A stretch of DNA of 34,711 nucleotides from Pelagibacteraceae bacterium AG-390-A23 (GTDB taxonomy: Bacteria; Pseudomonadota; Alphaproteobacteria; Pelagibacterales; Pelagibacteraceae): the NCBI GenBank assembly GCA_003279775.1, contig QCGW01000001.1, forward strand, positions 1 through 34,711, in the 5' to 3' direction. The first letter of the stretch is position 1. Each line of letters starts with the position of its first letter. Below, piece after piece: positions 33,744-34,711 of the stretch. The position numbers and the translations under genes were made by a program. Under the pieces are notes generated by a model. The model was given only the letters and a program-made list of their open reading frames with translations. It was not told the origin of the DNA and ran no database searches.

Positions 33744-34711
33744 TTATTTTATTATTTTATCAATTCTATCAGCGTAATAACTTACTATAGCATTGGCACC
33801 AGCTCTCTTAAAAGCAACTAAGCTTTCATATACAGCATCTTTATTAATTATTTTTTTTGTTATAGCTGTTTGAATTAAGCTGTATTCTCCTGATACTTGA
33901 TAGGCAAATACAGGCAATTTAAATTTCTCTTTTATTGATTTTATTATGTCTAAGTAGGGCATACCTGGTTTAACCATTACCATATCAGCACCTTCTTTAA
34001 TATCTAATGCGACCTCTCTTAAAGCTTCATCAGAATTTCTATAATCCATCTGATAAGTTTTTTTGTCTCCTTTTAAAGAACCTTTAGATCCGACTGCATC
34101 TCTAAAAGGTCCATAAAAGCTTGAAGCATATTTTGCAGCGTACGATAATATTTGAACGTTTTGGAATTTATTTTTATCTAAAGCTTTTCTTATTTTTCCT
34201 ATTCTGCCATCCATCATGTCTGAAGGAGCCAGTACATCACAACCCATCTCAGCTTGTAGTAATGACTGATTGATCAAAACCTCAATTGTTTCATCATTTA
34301 ATATGGTGTTAGATTTTATCAAACCATCATGACCATGTGATGTATAAGGATCTAAAGCAACATCACACATTATACCGATTTGGTTTTTGTATCTTTTTTT
34401 GACTTCTTGTATCGCTTTACAGACTAAATTATTTTCATTCAGTGATTCTGTTCCTAATTCATCTTTTTTCGAATTTTGTGTCTTTGGGAAAAGAGCTATC
34501 ATTGGTATTCCTAATCTTATTGCTTTATCCACAATTTGGCTCAATCGATTAATTGTATATCTGTAAACGCCAGGCATTGATGAAATCTCTTGTCGTTTAT
34601 TTGACCCTTCAATTAAAAAAATAGGGAGTATAAAGTCATTTGGACTTAAGGTATTTTCTTGAATCAATCTTCTTGACCAAGGATCTTTTCTGCTTCTTCT
34701 GAGTCTGAGAC
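33744..34711 (-). CDS. hemB: Delta-aminolevulinic acid dehydratase (porphobilinogen synthase), 5'-truncated by window
   Basis: The frame stays open to the window edge. Upstream of the in-frame TTG at 34667 it encodes LRLRRSRKDPWSRR, the usual HemB N-terminus, so the TTG is an ordinary Leu codon and the start is outside. The rest contains the Schiff-base lysines in SYAAKYASSFYGPFRDA and MVMVKPGMPYLDI, and GVYRYTI. The metal segment reads DVALDPYTSHGHDG, with Asp and Ala where zinc enzymes have Cys, so this is the magnesium-type HemB common in alphaproteobacteria. It joins two 5-aminolevulinates into porphobilinogen for heme synthesis. Confidence 0.96.
   Translation of the reverse strand, partial: LRLRRSRKDPWSRRLIQENTLSPNDFILPIFLIEGSNKRQEISSMPGVYRYTINRLSQIVDKAIRLGIPMIALFPKTQNSKKDELGTESLNENNLVCKAIQEVKKRYKNQIGIMCDVALDPYTSHGHDGLIKSNTILNDETIEVLINQSLLQAEMGCDVLAPSDMMDGRIGKIRKALDKNKFQNVQILSYAAKYASSFYGPFRDAVGSKGSLKGDKKTYQMDYRNSDEALREVALDIKEGADMVMVKPGMPYLDIIKSIKEKFKLPVFAYQVSGEYSLIQTAITKKIINKDAVYESLVAFKRAGANAIVSYYADRIDKIIK

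Overview
The window is a strongly A+T-rich, very compact alphaproteobacterial segment. Intergenic gaps are tiny, many genes overlap by 1-8 bases, and lysine, asparagine and isoleucine are abundant. Together with a compact sarcosine oxidase operon and a minimal core gene set, this suggests SAR11 (Pelagibacterales) or a close relative. That assignment is inference from style and content, not from a marker gene.

Layout. (1) 1-2768: end of tRNA hydroxylase trhO, a MATE exporter and a secreted thermonuclease-like enzyme, all on +. (2) 2765-8831: accessory genes mostly on -. These are a pentameric ligand-gated ion-channel homologue with a large N-terminal extension, a caspase-like protease overlapping a trypsin-like protease that ends in seven calcium-loop repeats, and four small envelope proteins. 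A + strand gene at 4325 encodes a possible regulator. (3) 8862-8990: divergent control region with a four-half-site dyad. (4) 8991-12279: lipoprotein, TerB-like protein, large membrane coiled-coil protein and single-pass coiled-coil protein, all on +. (5) 12284-18893: ten consecutive paralogous genes for small exported proteins. (6) 18895-23986: soxBDAG on -. (7) 24054-24145: tRNA-Ser(GCU). (8) 24146-34711: core genes slt (-), then dapA-smpB-folK-spoT-pyrE-pdxJ-acpS-lepB-rnc-recO (+), then hemB (-, truncated by the window edge).

The most striking element is the ten-gene array. After start correction, every product has a 20-residue signal peptide ending in Ala followed by Asp-Asp, then a nearly invariant DxxxFxIxGxSxGxSLL block, then a strongly diverged body of about 150-160 residues. 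Every mature protein has exactly two cysteines, and in two members the second cysteine has moved. Six members carry their own copy of one promoter: A[TC]TA[AG][TC]TT[CT]AA, 12-13 bases, TTGAC or TTGAT, 17 bases usually ending in CAGTG plus one base, then a weak -10. The -35 box lies 35-36 bases before the start codon, so transcripts should be leaderless or nearly so. The TTG of the -35 box can be misread as a start codon.

The TerB-like and coiled-coil membrane proteins run directly into the first array gene and may form one functional unit with it. This is inference from spacing. No integrase, transposase, rRNA, CRISPR array or riboswitch was recognised. No gene-free stretch exceeds 300 bases.
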